Source: a virus. From it: a DNA stretch of 42,583 nucleotides. Made by a program: the position numbers and the translations under genes. Below, one piece after another: positions 30,056-38,703 of the stretch (its first letter is position 1; the number at the start of each line of letters is the position of its first letter). The notes beneath the pieces were generated by a model. The model saw nothing but the letters and a program-made list of their open reading frames with translations. It was not told the origin of the DNA and did not search any database. Location: positions 1-42,583 of IMG/VR virus record IMGVR_UViG_3300032893_000119. One strand, written 5' to 3'.

Positions 30056-32218
30056 ATGGCGCGAAAAACCAAAGACGACCCCAAGGTCAACGAAGCGGAC
30101 ATCGAGTCCGCAGACGACGAACCCTTTGAGGGGCAGGACTACGTTTCCCGCAAGGCGCTGCGCGCGGACGCGGCGGACATCTACGATGATGTCGTCGAAG
30201 GCTTCAACGCCAAGAAAGACCGGGACGAGGAAAACGCACGGTACTGGGACATTTACAACCTCGAATTGAGCGACGAGCAGTCGTACATCGGCACGAGCGA
30301 CGTGTATCTGCCGATCGTGCGGGATGCGATCGAGGCGCGCACGCTGCGCTACATCAACACGCTCTTTCCGGTGAACAGCCGGTTCGTCGAGTGCATCAGC
30401 AACACGAACGACAACGCGCATGCGTTGCAGGCGCTGCTGAATTTCTATGTCCGGTATGCCAAGCTGCGCGACACGATGAGTGCCTGCCTGCGCGCGGCCG
30501 ACGTGACGGGGCAATACAGCCTCTACGCTGGGTGGACGAAGAAAGAGCGGAAGATTCTCCAGCGAGTGAAAAAGCCCGTTGCCGTTGAATTGGACAAGGA
30601 CTTGTCGATCGAGGTGCCGGAAGACGTGGCAGAGGCGACGACGGAGGTGGAGGAGGTGACGCTCACGATGGGCTCGCCCGACGTGTGGGTGATCCCTGAC
30701 GAAGACCTCTGTGTGCTGCCATCGACCGTGGATGAAATCAACGACGCGGACGTGGTTGCCGTTGCGATCCGGTGCACGAAGAGTTGGTTCCGCGAACGGA
30801 AGAAGGAATTCAATTCGAAGCAGTACAAGCACGCGCTGGCGCTGTTCGAGATGAAGACCGGCATGGGCGTGGAGCGGCCGAACCCGGAGAAAAAGCGCAG
30901 TGCCGACGCGGGCGTGAAGTCGGACAAGGGCGTGAAGATGCTCTTGATTTACGAAATTTGGGCGTCGATGGAGATCGAAGGCGAATGGCTGCCGGTGGTG
31001 ATCCGCGCCGCCGGGCCGGGACCGGAAAACATCCTCTCGATCAAGAAAAATCCGTTTTGGGGGCAGCGTTGTCCTGTCATCAGCGCGCCGGTCAAGAAAG
31101 TCGCCGGCAGCTTTTGGGGTGTGTCGCCGACCAAGGGTGTGGCGAAGCTGGCCTATCAGGCGAACGACGCCGTCAACATGGGCATGGATTCGGCGCAGTT
31201 CGCGCTTTGCCCGATCGTCATGACGAACCCGTTGAGCAACCCGCGCGTCTCGACGATGGTGCTGGAGATGGCGGCGTTGTGGGAGGTGAATCCGAACGAC
31301 ACCAAGATTCTGGAATTCCCCAAGTTGTGGCAGGACGCCTTTCAGATCGTCGCCGGCATCAAGGCGCAGATTCACGAGTCGCTGGGGCTCAACCCGGCCA
31401 TGATGCCCAGCGGTGCCACGAAAAAGACTTCCCAGGCTGCCGTGGCGCAGGAGCAAGCCATCGCCCTCGAATCGACTTCCGATTCGATCAGCGTGCTGGA
31501 GGGGACGATCCTGACCGACCTCGCGAATCGCATTTTCGAGTACGACCAGCAATACCGCGACAAGCCGATGGACATCCCGCATTTCGGGGAACTCGGCTAC
31601 GAAGCGGAGCAGGAGACGGTGCCGCCGGTCGAGATGGGCACGCGCTACTCGTTCCTATGGGCGGGCCGCACGCAGCAGCAGAACCAGCAAAAGGTGCAGC
31701 AGATGATCGCCGGCATGAACGTGCTGCGCGGCATCCCGCCGAACCAGATGGAGGGCCGGCGCCTGGACATCGGCCCGATCCTCGACTCGATTGTGGACAT
31801 CATCTACGGCCCCCGGCTCGGCCCGCGCGTGCTCAAGGACATGCGCAGCGCGCTGGGAATCGCGCCTTCGATCGAAAACGAAATGATGCGGCACAACATG
31901 CCGGCCGTCGTGAATCCGCTCGACAACGATGTGGCGCACTTGCAGTCGCACATGGCAGCAATGCAGGTGGTGGGCGACCCCACGGGCATTTTCATGGCGC
32001 ACATTCAGCAGCATCAGCAGGCGCTGGCAGCCAAGGGGGCGCAGATGGCCCCTGGTGGCGCGCAGGGGGTTCCCGGAGGTGCAGGCCCCGGCGTTGCAGG
32101 TACGCCGCGCCCTGGCGCGCAGCCGGCAGGCCCGCGCGGTGTCGCGCAACAGCCGCCCGGCGCCGTGCGGCCGGGACAAATGAGTGATCCTGCACGTATG
32201 CCGGCTGGACATGCGTGA
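30056..32218 (+). CDS. Portal protein
   Basis: A 720-residue protein with the fold order of large podovirus portals. An acidic N-terminus is followed by a helical domain (SDVYLPIVRDAIEARTLRYI, FYVRYAKLRDTMSACLRAAD), a beta-rich wing, and a long C-terminal region. The tail is Gln, Pro, Gly and Ala rich (MAAMQVVGDPTGIFMAHIQQ, GVPGGAGPGVAGTPRPGAQP). It forms the dodecameric ring for DNA passage. The 78-bp gap before ATG 30056 holds no recognisable Shine-Dalgarno, unusual for so important a gene. Confidence 0.85.
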   Translation: MARKTKDDPKVNEADIESADDEPFEGQDYVSRKALRADAADIYDDVVEGFNAKKDRDEENARYWDIYNLELSDEQSYIGTSDVYLPIVRDAIEARTLRYINTLFPVNSRFVECISNTNDNAHALQALLNFYVRYAKLRDTMSACLRAADVTGQYSLYAGWTKKERKILQRVKKPVAVELDKDLSIEVPEDVAEATTEVEEVTLTMGSPDVWVIPDEDLCVLPSTVDEINDADVVAVAIRCTKSWFRERKKEFNSKQYKHALALFEMKTGMGVERPNPEKKRSADAGVKSDKGVKMLLIYEIWASMEIEGEWLPVVIRAAGPGPENILSIKKNPFWGQRCPVISAPVKKVAGSFWGVSPTKGVAKLAYQANDAVNMGMDSAQFALCPIVMTNPLSNPRVSTMVLEMAALWEVNPNDTKILEFPKLWQDAFQIVAGIKAQIHESLGLNPAMMPSGATKKTSQAAVAQEQAIALESTSDSISVLEGTILTDLANRIFEYDQQYRDKPMDIPHFGELGYEAEQETVPPVEMGTRYSFLWAGRTQQQNQQKVQQMIAGMNVLRGIPPNQMEGRRLDIGPILDSIVDIIYGPRLGPRVLKDMRSALGIAPSIENEMMRHNMPAVVNPLDNDVAHLQSHMAAMQVVGDPTGIFMAHIQQHQQALAAKGAQMAPGGAQGVPGGAGPGVAGTPRPGAQPAGPRGVAQQPPGAVRPGQMSDPARMPAGHA

Positions 32219-32255
32219 CGATTGACATACACTTCGCAACATCACCAACCGAGTG

Positions 32256-32296
32256 GCACCCGCAAGGTGCTGTTCGCATAGCCCCCGTTATGGGCT
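32256..32296 (+). other. Two hairpins between portal and scaffold genes
   Basis: GCACC (32256-32260) with GGTGC (32266-32270), and AGCCC (32280-32284) with GGGCT (32292-32296). No T-run follows. An isolated ACATACA (32225-32231) lies just upstream. Possibly an mRNA processing or attenuation site that adjusts scaffold and capsid expression. Confidence 0.4.
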
Positions 32297-32309
32297 GAAG
32301 GAAGCTGAG

Positions 32310-33053
32310 ATGCCGGACATTGACCCCACGGACCCCGACGAACTGTTGGACGACGACCCGCCTCAGGATGATGATCCTCCTCAGGATGATGATCCCCCTC
32401 AGGACGACGATCCTCCCCAGGACGACGACCCGCCTCAAGACCCGGACCCCGAGCCACAGCAACGACAATCGCGCGCGCAGGCGCGGATTCAACGGCAGCA
32501 GGCCGAGCTACGCGAGATTCGCGAGCGCGACCGGCGAAATGCCGAAGAACTCGCCCAATTGCGAGCGCAGATGCAGACGCTGACGCAGACGCAGACGCAA
32601 GCGCAGCAAGCTGAAATGCTTGCGCGCATGGAACCTGAGCAACGTCGTGAATACGAGTTGAACCAGCGTTTCCAGAACATGCAGACGCGCTTGCAACAGC
32701 AAGAGTGGTCGATGCAGGAGCAGATGGATCGAACGAATTGGGTGTCGAAGACGACAACCGATCCGGTTGCCAAGAAATACGCGGAGCGAGTCGAAGCGCG
32801 TCTCTTGGAAATGCGCCGTGCAGGTCAAACTGCGCCGCGCGAGATGATCTATCACTTGCTGCTTGGGCAGGACATCGCAGCGAAGGGACCGAAAGCCGCA
32901 GCCAGTGCGAAAGCAGGGGCTGCACGTCGAGCCGCTTCAGCCAATGGCGATCCGCCGCGCAGTGCGCGCAGTGCAGTCTCGGGAGGGCGACAACGCCCGG
33001 ACCCCGATTCGATCGAGGCTTTGGAGGAACGGCTCGGCAATCAAATCATTTGA
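32310..33053 (+). CDS. Capsid scaffolding protein
   Basis: A 247-residue, highly charged helical protein between portal and major capsid genes, the normal scaffold position. An acidic repeat DDDPPQ occurs five times at residues 14-43. It is followed by a long coiled coil rich in Gln, Arg and Glu (AQARIQRQQAELREIRERDR, QTLTQTQTQAQQAEMLARME) and a basic Ala-rich end. The start ATG 32310 has AAGGAAG seven bases upstream. It directs procapsid assembly and is normally lost from the virion. Confidence 0.75.
   Translation: MPDIDPTDPDELLDDDPPQDDDPPQDDDPPQDDDPPQDDDPPQDPDPEPQQRQSRAQARIQRQQAELREIRERDRRNAEELAQLRAQMQTLTQTQTQAQQAEMLARMEPEQRREYELNQRFQNMQTRLQQQEWSMQEQMDRTNWVSKTTTDPVAKKYAERVEARLLEMRRAGQTAPREMIYHLLLGQDIAAKGPKAAASAKAGAARRAASANGDPPRSARSAVSGGRQRPDPDSIEALEERLGNQII
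32349..32438 (+). repeat. Five in-frame 18-bp tandem repeats in the scaffold gene
   Basis: Units encode DDDPPQ without amino-acid change but differ at synonymous positions (GAC/GAT, CCG/CCT/CCC). Selection at protein level is therefore likely rather than a fresh expansion. Confidence 0.8.
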
Positions 33054-33069
33054 TTGACCGGAGCAATTC

Positions 33070-34410
33070 GTGACTACCAACAACGCATCGAACTTTGCCG
33101 CAGACGTAGGCAAGTACATTCAGAAAAAGACTTTGCAGTTGACGCAACTGCAAATCGTCCTTTCCCAGTTCGGCGAGAAGACGAAGCTGCCCAACGGCAT
33201 GGGCACGACGTACAACGCCTTCCGCTACGAGCGCGTGCCGCTTCCGTACACGACCCTGGCCGAAGGCATCCCGCCCGCCGGCCAGACGATGACCATCACG
33301 CAAGTGACTGGCTCCGTGGCGCAGTGGGGCGACTTGATCCGCGTCACCGACGTGGCTGAACTGACGATCTTCCATCCCGTGTTCAAGAAGGCGATCGAAC
33401 TCGTCGGCTTGGCTGTGACGGAAACGATCGAGCGCAACACGTTCAACGCCGTCATGGGCGGCACCCAGGTGAACTACGTGGGCGCAGTCGGTAGCCGTGC
33501 TGCACTCTCGGGCGGCTCCGTGCTGACCCCGCACGAACTCAATCGCGCGATCGGTGCACTCAACACGCTGGGCGCGCGTCACTACGCTTCGACTTCGGAA
33601 ACGGACGAGAAGATGAAGGTGGCGAGCGGCGCGAAGGGCATCAGCATGGCGAACCAGCCTCACTACGTGGCTGTGATTCACCCGTTGGTCGAAACCGATC
33701 TGCGGGAGAACAGCACCGTGGTGACGGCCTGGAGCTACAGCGACGTGCAGAAGCTGTACAACAGCGAAATCGGTCAGTGGTCGCAGGTTCGGTTCACGCG
33801 GTCGAACATGGTGCCCTACTACACCGGCTATGCACTGGTGACAGGCACCCCGAGCACTTCGGGCGGCACGCTGGCGTCGGGCACCTATTACATTCGGGTG
33901 ACCGGTCAACTGAACAGCAACGGCTACGAGTCGTATGTTGCGCAGGTGTCCACCGGCCTGAGTGTGACGGGTCCGACCGGCTCCATCAGCGTCACGGTGC
34001 CGAACGTGCCCGGCTACACGTTCAACGTGTATATCGGGACCACGACCACGCCCGTGAACCTTGGTGCTTCCGCCAGCGGCCCGACGACTGGCCCCCTGGC
34101 CGGACAAGCAACCCAGCTTGCCCCAGGCTCCACGGCGGTGATCACTGCGCTGGGTGTCGCACAGGTGCCGCCCGCAGCGCCGGCCACCGGGGTGACGGTC
34201 TATCCGACGTTCATCTTCGGCAAGGAAGCGTTCGTGCAGCTTGAGTTGGATGGTCTGAAGACCTACTACCTCGACAAGGCGGACAAGTCTGACCCGAACA
34301 ATCAGACTCGGGTGGTGTCGTGGAAGGTCTTCTACGGGACGATGATCATGAACAACAACTTCTTCATGCGCATCGAATCGTCGTCTGCCTTCACCGCGAC
34401 CTTCGGCTAA
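33070..34410 (+). CDS. Major capsid protein, N4 gp56 family, with inserted Ig-like domain
   Basis: A 446-residue capsid protein. The start (FAADVGKYIQKKTLQLTQLQ), LPNGMGTTYNAFRYERVPLP and LAEGIPPAGQ are those of the N4 gp56 capsid family. The end FIFGKEAFVQLELDGLKTYY and VSWKVFYGTMIMNNNFFMRI also fits. Residues about 258-375 interrupt this pattern with a beta-rich, Thr/Gly/Ser-rich segment (SGGTLASGTYYIRVTG, VPGYTFNVYIG) like Ig/fibronectin-type surface domains. The start is GTG 33070 with GGAG six bases upstream. Confidence 0.85.
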   Translation: MTTNNASNFAADVGKYIQKKTLQLTQLQIVLSQFGEKTKLPNGMGTTYNAFRYERVPLPYTTLAEGIPPAGQTMTITQVTGSVAQWGDLIRVTDVAELTIFHPVFKKAIELVGLAVTETIERNTFNAVMGGTQVNYVGAVGSRAALSGGSVLTPHELNRAIGALNTLGARHYASTSETDEKMKVASGAKGISMANQPHYVAVIHPLVETDLRENSTVVTAWSYSDVQKLYNSEIGQWSQVRFTRSNMVPYYTGYALVTGTPSTSGGTLASGTYYIRVTGQLNSNGYESYVAQVSTGLSVTGPTGSISVTVPNVPGYTFNVYIGTTTTPVNLGASASGPTTGPLAGQATQLAPGSTAVITALGVAQVPPAAPATGVTVYPTFIFGKEAFVQLELDGLKTYYLDKADKSDPNNQTRVVSWKVFYGTMIMNNNFFMRIESSSAFTATFG

Positions 34411-34448
34411 TCACTGATACAGGGAAGTCATTGGCACAAGACTTCGGC

Positions 34449-34499
34449 GGGGTATAGCCCCACCACAAAATCTAGTGCTCGCCGGGGGTGGTGCCCCCG
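34449..34499 (+). terminator. Hairpins after the capsid gene, probable terminator
   Basis: GGGG/CCCC (34449-34461) and then CGGGGG (34483-34488) with CCCCCG (34494-34499), loop TGGTG, followed by ATTCATTTCT. The second is terminator-like but the T-run is broken, so partial termination that limits later genes relative to capsid protein is likely. Confidence 0.6.
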
Positions 34500-34520
34500 A
34501 TTCATTTCTAGGAGCCTTCC

Positions 34521-35102
34521 ATGTCCAATGACGATCTTGACAATGCCATGGGTGAAGCGATGGGCGAGATGCCTGCTGATCCCGGTATTCCGAACACCCC
34601 GATCGACGCGCTACCTTCTGAAACCGCGCCCGAGCCGAAAAAGCGGGGTCGCTCGAAAAAGGAACTGCGCACGCCGCCGATCGTTGCACCGAAAGTCGAA
34701 GACATCACGCCCGAGCCTCAGTTGTCGTACGAGATGCTGAAGATGCAGGCGAAGATCGACGCGCTTCAGGAACTGCTGATCGAGCAACGCGAACTCGGCA
34801 CCAAGGTCATGAAAGCCGAAGTCAAGGCGCGCGTCGTCGAAGCCGAAACAGACAAGGTGGACTTCCGCGTGAACTTGCCCGTGCAGGCCGCCGACATCAA
34901 GATCGACGGTCGGGCCTACTACCACGGGCATACGTATCGCGTCGGGCGCAAGCAGGCCATCACCATGCAGGACATCCAGTTCAACGCATGGAAGCACGAC
35001 GAACAGGTGCAAGGTCAGCGTGCGCACGCCGCCGGTATTCGCACGAAGGCGATCACGATTGACGGTGCGACTGGCAATCAGTCTGGCATCATGTCGTTTT
35101 AA
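34521..35102 (+). CDS. Hypothetical head protein
   Basis: A 193-residue protein. A Pro/Ala/acidic N-terminus is followed by a basic patch (PKKRGRSKKELRTPP), then a coiled coil (YEMLKMQAKIDALQELLIEQ) and a compact C-domain with VDFRVNLPVQAADIKIDGRA and YYHGHTYRVGRKQ. AGGAG lies six bases before ATG 34521. The position after the capsid gene suggests a head-decoration or completion factor. No family was recognised. Confidence 0.6.
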   Translation: MSNDDLDNAMGEAMGEMPADPGIPNTPIDALPSETAPEPKKRGRSKKELRTPPIVAPKVEDITPEPQLSYEMLKMQAKIDALQELLIEQRELGTKVMKAEVKARVVEAETDKVDFRVNLPVQAADIKIDGRAYYHGHTYRVGRKQAITMQDIQFNAWKHDEQVQGQRAHAAGIRTKAITIDGATGNQSGIMSF

Positions 35103-35116
35103 CCTGAAAGGCACCC

Positions 35117-35527
35117 ATGTCCGAAGCAACCAAAGCTGCACCCGGCTATCTCTTCCAACTTACCTGCGATTGCGGCAACGGCAAGAATATCGTCGTCAGT
35201 TTCAACCCGAATTTCGATGACGATCTTGCCGCGCTCAATGCGCGGGTCGATCTGGTGAATGCGATCTTCGATCGGCAGCGTGCGAAGCACGAAGCCCCTC
35301 TGTTGGAGGAAAAGATCGAAGGGACCAAGCAACAGATCGAGGCGTTCGAAGCCGAGTTGGAGGCGTACGTCGCAACCCACGCGGAGCCGTCGCGGGCCGG
35401 CCAGAAGGGGCCGAAGATTCTCGACCAAGGGTTGGTTGACAATCTGAAACTGAAGATCAAGCACGCGCAGGTGGCGCTTGCGCGCGGCGAAATCACGTAT
35501 ATGGAGACGCTCGAACGAGCGAAGTGA
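35117..35527 (+). CDS. Hypothetical head or connector protein
   Basis: A 136-residue protein. A beta-rich start with CDC (YLFQLTCDCGNGKNIVVSFN) is followed by a long helix (LLEEKIEGTKQQIEAFEAEL) and a final basic helix. GAAAGG precedes ATG 35117. It lies in the head-to-tail joining region; function unknown. Confidence 0.55.
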   Translation: MSEATKAAPGYLFQLTCDCGNGKNIVVSFNPNFDDDLAALNARVDLVNAIFDRQRAKHEAPLLEEKIEGTKQQIEAFEAELEAYVATHAEPSRAGQKGPKILDQGLVDNLKLKIKHAQVALARGEITYMETLERAK

Positions 35528-35528
35528 C

Positions 35529-36212
35529 ATGCTCACAGCCGCGCAGTTGATCAAGTACGCGCTTCAAATCGCGAAGGCACCGCTTTTCACGACCCAGGCA
35601 GAAGACTTGCTCAACGCGCGGCTCTCCACCATCGCACGTCGTTTCGACATTGATGTGTTGAAGACCTTCACGACCATCAATCTCCAAGCGGGAGTGCAGA
35701 AGTACCTGCTGCCGACCGACTATGTTCGGGGGCTCGCAGCCTACTATTACATCGGCGGGCTGCCGCAGACCATCAGCCAGATCGACCTCAACGATTTCAA
35801 TCAGTTGAACGTCGGCAACCTCGCGATGAGTTATCCGACGATGTATGCGACGGACCCGAGCACGGCCGGCGGGCAGGTGCCGTACATCTACTTCTATCCG
35901 ATGCCGAACGTGCCCACGCCGCTGACGCTGCGGTACGCGAGCCAGCCGCCCGACATTGCGAGCCCTTCGACCTCTTCTGTCGTGCCTTGGTTCCCTGATT
36001 CGATGGTGCTGCTGAACCTGCTCGCGGCCGATCTGATGGCGATCACTGACGATACGCGCCTGGGCGACTTTTCGGCCATGGCGAGCGCGCAGTTCGAAGC
36101 ATTTCTCAAGATGCAAGGCGACAAGGAAGGCTACGCCGAGACGGTCAAGAAAGGCAATTCGTTCCGCACCAATCGAGCGAAACTGCCGCCTTCGAAGATC
36201 ACGGGGTTCTAG
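35529..36212 (+). CDS. Probable head-tail connector (adaptor) protein
   Basis: A 227-residue protein beginning MLTAAQLIKYALQIAKAPLF. It is helical first (AEDLLNARLSTIARRFDIDV), then a beta core (YLLPTDYVRGLAAYYYIGGL, VPYIYFYPMPNV), then a closing helix pair (VLLNLLAADLMAI, ASAQFEAFLKMQGDKEGYAE). This helix-beta-helix plan and the place between capsid and tail-hub genes match adaptor proteins of podoviruses (P22 gp4 or T7 gp11 roles). Starts one base after the upstream stop. Confidence 0.65.
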   Translation: MLTAAQLIKYALQIAKAPLFTTQAEDLLNARLSTIARRFDIDVLKTFTTINLQAGVQKYLLPTDYVRGLAAYYYIGGLPQTISQIDLNDFNQLNVGNLAMSYPTMYATDPSTAGGQVPYIYFYPMPNVPTPLTLRYASQPPDIASPSTSSVVPWFPDSMVLLNLLAADLMAITDDTRLGDFSAMASAQFEAFLKMQGDKEGYAETVKKGNSFRTNRAKLPPSKITGF

Positions 36213-36214
36213 CC

Positions 36215-37822
36215 ATGGGCATGCGCAACCCGCAGGTCTATAGCTGGTTGCCGGCGGGCCTGTCGGACAATCGCGAGTCCTTGACGAACACGATCGGGGA
36301 CTGCCGCGTCGTCAAGAATCTGATTCACGATCCGACTTCCAAGGGAGTGCTTGCACCGCGCCCGGCCAGCGTGCTGTTGACCAGCTTCGCCGGCTTCACG
36401 ACGCCGGGCGTCGTCAGCGGGCTCTATACGATCGGCTCGCGCGTCTACGGGCTTATCGCCTCGGGTCGCAATGCAGGCAAGGATGAGCCGTTTTGCTACG
36501 ACACGGCGACAAGCAGCTTCGTCACGATCAGCGGTATCACGAGCGCCAATTCGCCGAACACGCCTGCCACCACAGGTAACTGGGTGCCGCCCACTTTCGC
36601 ACTTGTCGGTTCGAAGCTGATGGTGACGCATCCCGGCTTCGTGGGCGGGACGAATTACTTCGGGTGGTTCGACTTGACGAACCCGGCGGCACCGGCCTGG
36701 AGTGCAGGCAACATCACGGGGGCGCTGCCTGCTTTCACATCGACGCCGACGTGCGTCGCGCAGTTCAATTCGCGCGCATGGTATGGCTTCGCCAATGGCG
36801 TGGTGGTCTTCAGTGACATCCTGGCGCCGACCGTCTGCACGCACGCCGACCAGTTCCTGAACCCGGGCGCGACTGACGCGGTGATCGGGTTCGCGCCGCA
36901 GCCGATCACGACAGGCACGCAAGGCATCTTGAGTGCGCTGCTGATCTTCAAGGCATCGTCGATCTGGCAAGTCACGGGCGACTACGCGAATACGAATTTC
37001 CCGCTCGCGATGAACAACCTGACCTCCTCGGTGGGGTCATTGAGCGAGCGCAGCATCACGGCAACGCCGAGCGGTACGTTCTTTCTCGCGAACGACGGCA
37101 TCCGTACCGTCACGTTGCAAGGCACAGTGAGCGAGCCGCAGAAGGATGTCATTTTCCCCTTCTACAACGTGAATCCGGCCAGCCGCGCGAGTGCAGACTA
37201 TGCGGCCGACGTGTACCGGATCAGCGTCACGAGCGTGAACAACCAAGGCACGCTCGGCAAGTTCGACTACTGGTTTTCGCTGCGCTTCAATCGATGGACC
37301 GGACCTCACGACTTCAGCTATGACGAGGTGGTCGCTTTCGGCAATACCTTCGTGCTGGCGTCGAACGATTATCCGGCGATGCTCTGGACCTCGAACCCGT
37401 TTCCGAGCAGTGCGGACACGTTCATCGAGCACGGCGCGCAGATGACGGTTGACTTGACCACGACGGTGATCAATCCTGAGCCGCAGATGGCGGAAAAGGC
37501 AGCCATCGAGATGGAGGTCAACTTCATCCCCTCGGCGCAGACGTACAACGTGCAGGTGCTGGATGCGAGCGGCAACCCGATCAATTCGACGACCCTTGTG
37601 AGCAGCGTAGCGCCGCACACGTGGGGCACCGGTACATGGGGTGGAGGGTGGGTATGGGCGCCGGCTCCGTACAATCTGGAGACATCGCCCCTCAACTTCG
37701 ATGAGCCCATCGTGTTCAAGCAGTGCGTCATGCGCTTCACCGGATCGAGCGCGCTCTATCTGCGCTTCGGGCACTTCAGCTTCCGCTATGAAGGGCTGGG
37801 TTACACGGGAGCCGACACATGA
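36215..37822 (+). CDS. Tail hub / DNA stabilisation-type protein
   Basis: A 535-residue, mainly beta protein starting MGMRNPQVYSWLPAGLSDNR. It has repeated strand units of beta-propeller look (VVSGLYTIGSRVYGLIASGR, FALVGSKLMVTHPG, GTFFLANDGIRTVTLQGTVS) and a C-terminal jelly-roll-like part (MRFTGSSALYLRFGHFSFRY). This layout resembles P22 gp10-type tail accessory or T7 gp12-type nozzle proteins. The start ATG 36215 follows GGGG by eight bases. It overlaps the fibre gene as ATGA. Confidence 0.65.
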   Translation: MGMRNPQVYSWLPAGLSDNRESLTNTIGDCRVVKNLIHDPTSKGVLAPRPASVLLTSFAGFTTPGVVSGLYTIGSRVYGLIASGRNAGKDEPFCYDTATSSFVTISGITSANSPNTPATTGNWVPPTFALVGSKLMVTHPGFVGGTNYFGWFDLTNPAAPAWSAGNITGALPAFTSTPTCVAQFNSRAWYGFANGVVVFSDILAPTVCTHADQFLNPGATDAVIGFAPQPITTGTQGILSALLIFKASSIWQVTGDYANTNFPLAMNNLTSSVGSLSERSITATPSGTFFLANDGIRTVTLQGTVSEPQKDVIFPFYNVNPASRASADYAADVYRISVTSVNNQGTLGKFDYWFSLRFNRWTGPHDFSYDEVVAFGNTFVLASNDYPAMLWTSNPFPSSADTFIEHGAQMTVDLTTTVINPEPQMAEKAAIEMEVNFIPSAQTYNVQVLDASGNPINSTTLVSSVAPHTWGTGTWGGGWVWAPAPYNLETSPLNFDEPIVFKQCVMRFTGSSALYLRFGHFSFRYEGLGYTGADT

Positions 37823-38703
37823 TCGTCAATCCGCTTCCCGATAACATCGTCAACGGCGACCCGATTGATGCAACGCCAGTCATGGCGAACTTCAATCAAC
37901 TGCGCAACAACGTCAATTCGAACGCCGCCGACCTCAACGCGCAGAACACTTTCACGCAGCCTCAAAACGGCGTGAACGCGATCAGCGCCGCGCAGTTCGT
38001 CACCCTGTCGCAGGTGCAGGCCCTGCTGCTTGGCGCCCTGCCGATCGGAGCGATGATCGACTACGCCGCCGGCAGCGTGCCATCGGGTTACCTGCTTTGT
38101 GATGGCAGCGCGGTCAGCCGAACGACCTATGCGCTGCTGTTCAATGTCATTGGCACGACGTGGGGCAACGGCGACGGCGTGACGACGTTCAATGTGCCTG
38201 ACTTCCGCCGTGCGGTCGCGGTCGGCTCGGGCGGCGCCGGTACGGGCGTGCTGGGCAACGCAGTGGGGAATGCCGGCGGCGCGGAGACGCACGTGATCAG
38301 CGGCACCGAATTGCCGGTCCACAATCACGGGTACAGCGACCCCGGTCATAACCATGCACACAGCGACCCCGGTCACGGGCATTCCGTGGCCGATCCCGGC
38401 CACGGGCATTCGATCAGCGACCCCGGCCATGCGCATACGTACACGAGCGTCGGCGGTGCAGGCACGGCGCAGGCGGGCATCAACTGGAACGTGTCGGGCG
38501 CAGCGGCGGCGACGACGGTGAATGGCACGGGCATCGGCATCAACGGCGCGCTGACCGGCATCGGCATTTATGCGAACACCACCGGCATCACGAACGTCGC
38601 CGCAGGCATCGGTATCACGATTTCGAATGCCGGCAGCAGCGCGGCAATGACGCTCATGCAGCCGTCGCGCGTCGTCACGAAGATGATCAGGACCGGGCTA
38701 TGA
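37819..38703 (+). CDS. Tail fibre with collar domain and histidine repeats
   Basis: A 294-residue fibre. The N-terminus (PDNIVNGDPIDATPVMANFN) is shared with the next gene and is probably the tail-attachment piece. A phage tail collar domain lies at about 74-132 (IGAMIDYAAGSVPSGYLLCD, VTTFNVPDFRR). Four 9-residue repeats DPGHxHxxx at 174-209 give a dense His tract that may bind metal ions, as HxH motifs do in T4 long-fibre tips. A Gly/Ala/Thr-rich tip follows. It recognises a host receptor. Confidence 0.8.
   Translation: MIVNPLPDNIVNGDPIDATPVMANFNQLRNNVNSNAADLNAQNTFTQPQNGVNAISAAQFVTLSQVQALLLGALPIGAMIDYAAGSVPSGYLLCDGSAVSRTTYALLFNVIGTTWGNGDGVTTFNVPDFRRAVAVGSGGAGTGVLGNAVGNAGGAETHVISGTELPVHNHGYSDPGHNHAHSDPGHGHSVADPGHGHSISDPGHAHTYTSVGGAGTAQAGINWNVSGAAAATTVNGTGIGINGALTGIGIYANTTGITNVAAGIGITISNAGSSAAMTLMQPSRVVTKMIRTGL
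38338..38445 (+). repeat. Four 27-bp repeats encoding DPGHxH
   Basis: Units of nine residues: DPGHNHAHS, DPGHGHSVA, DPGHGHSIS, DPGHAHTYT. The first six residues are nearly constant, the last three vary. Sequence similarity is clear at DNA level, so the array could expand or contract. Confidence 0.75.

Noticed and set aside
32349-38445. CRISPR array or noncoding repeats
   Set aside because: The only regular tandem repeats (32349-32438 and 38338-38445) are in-frame peptide repeats without spacers.
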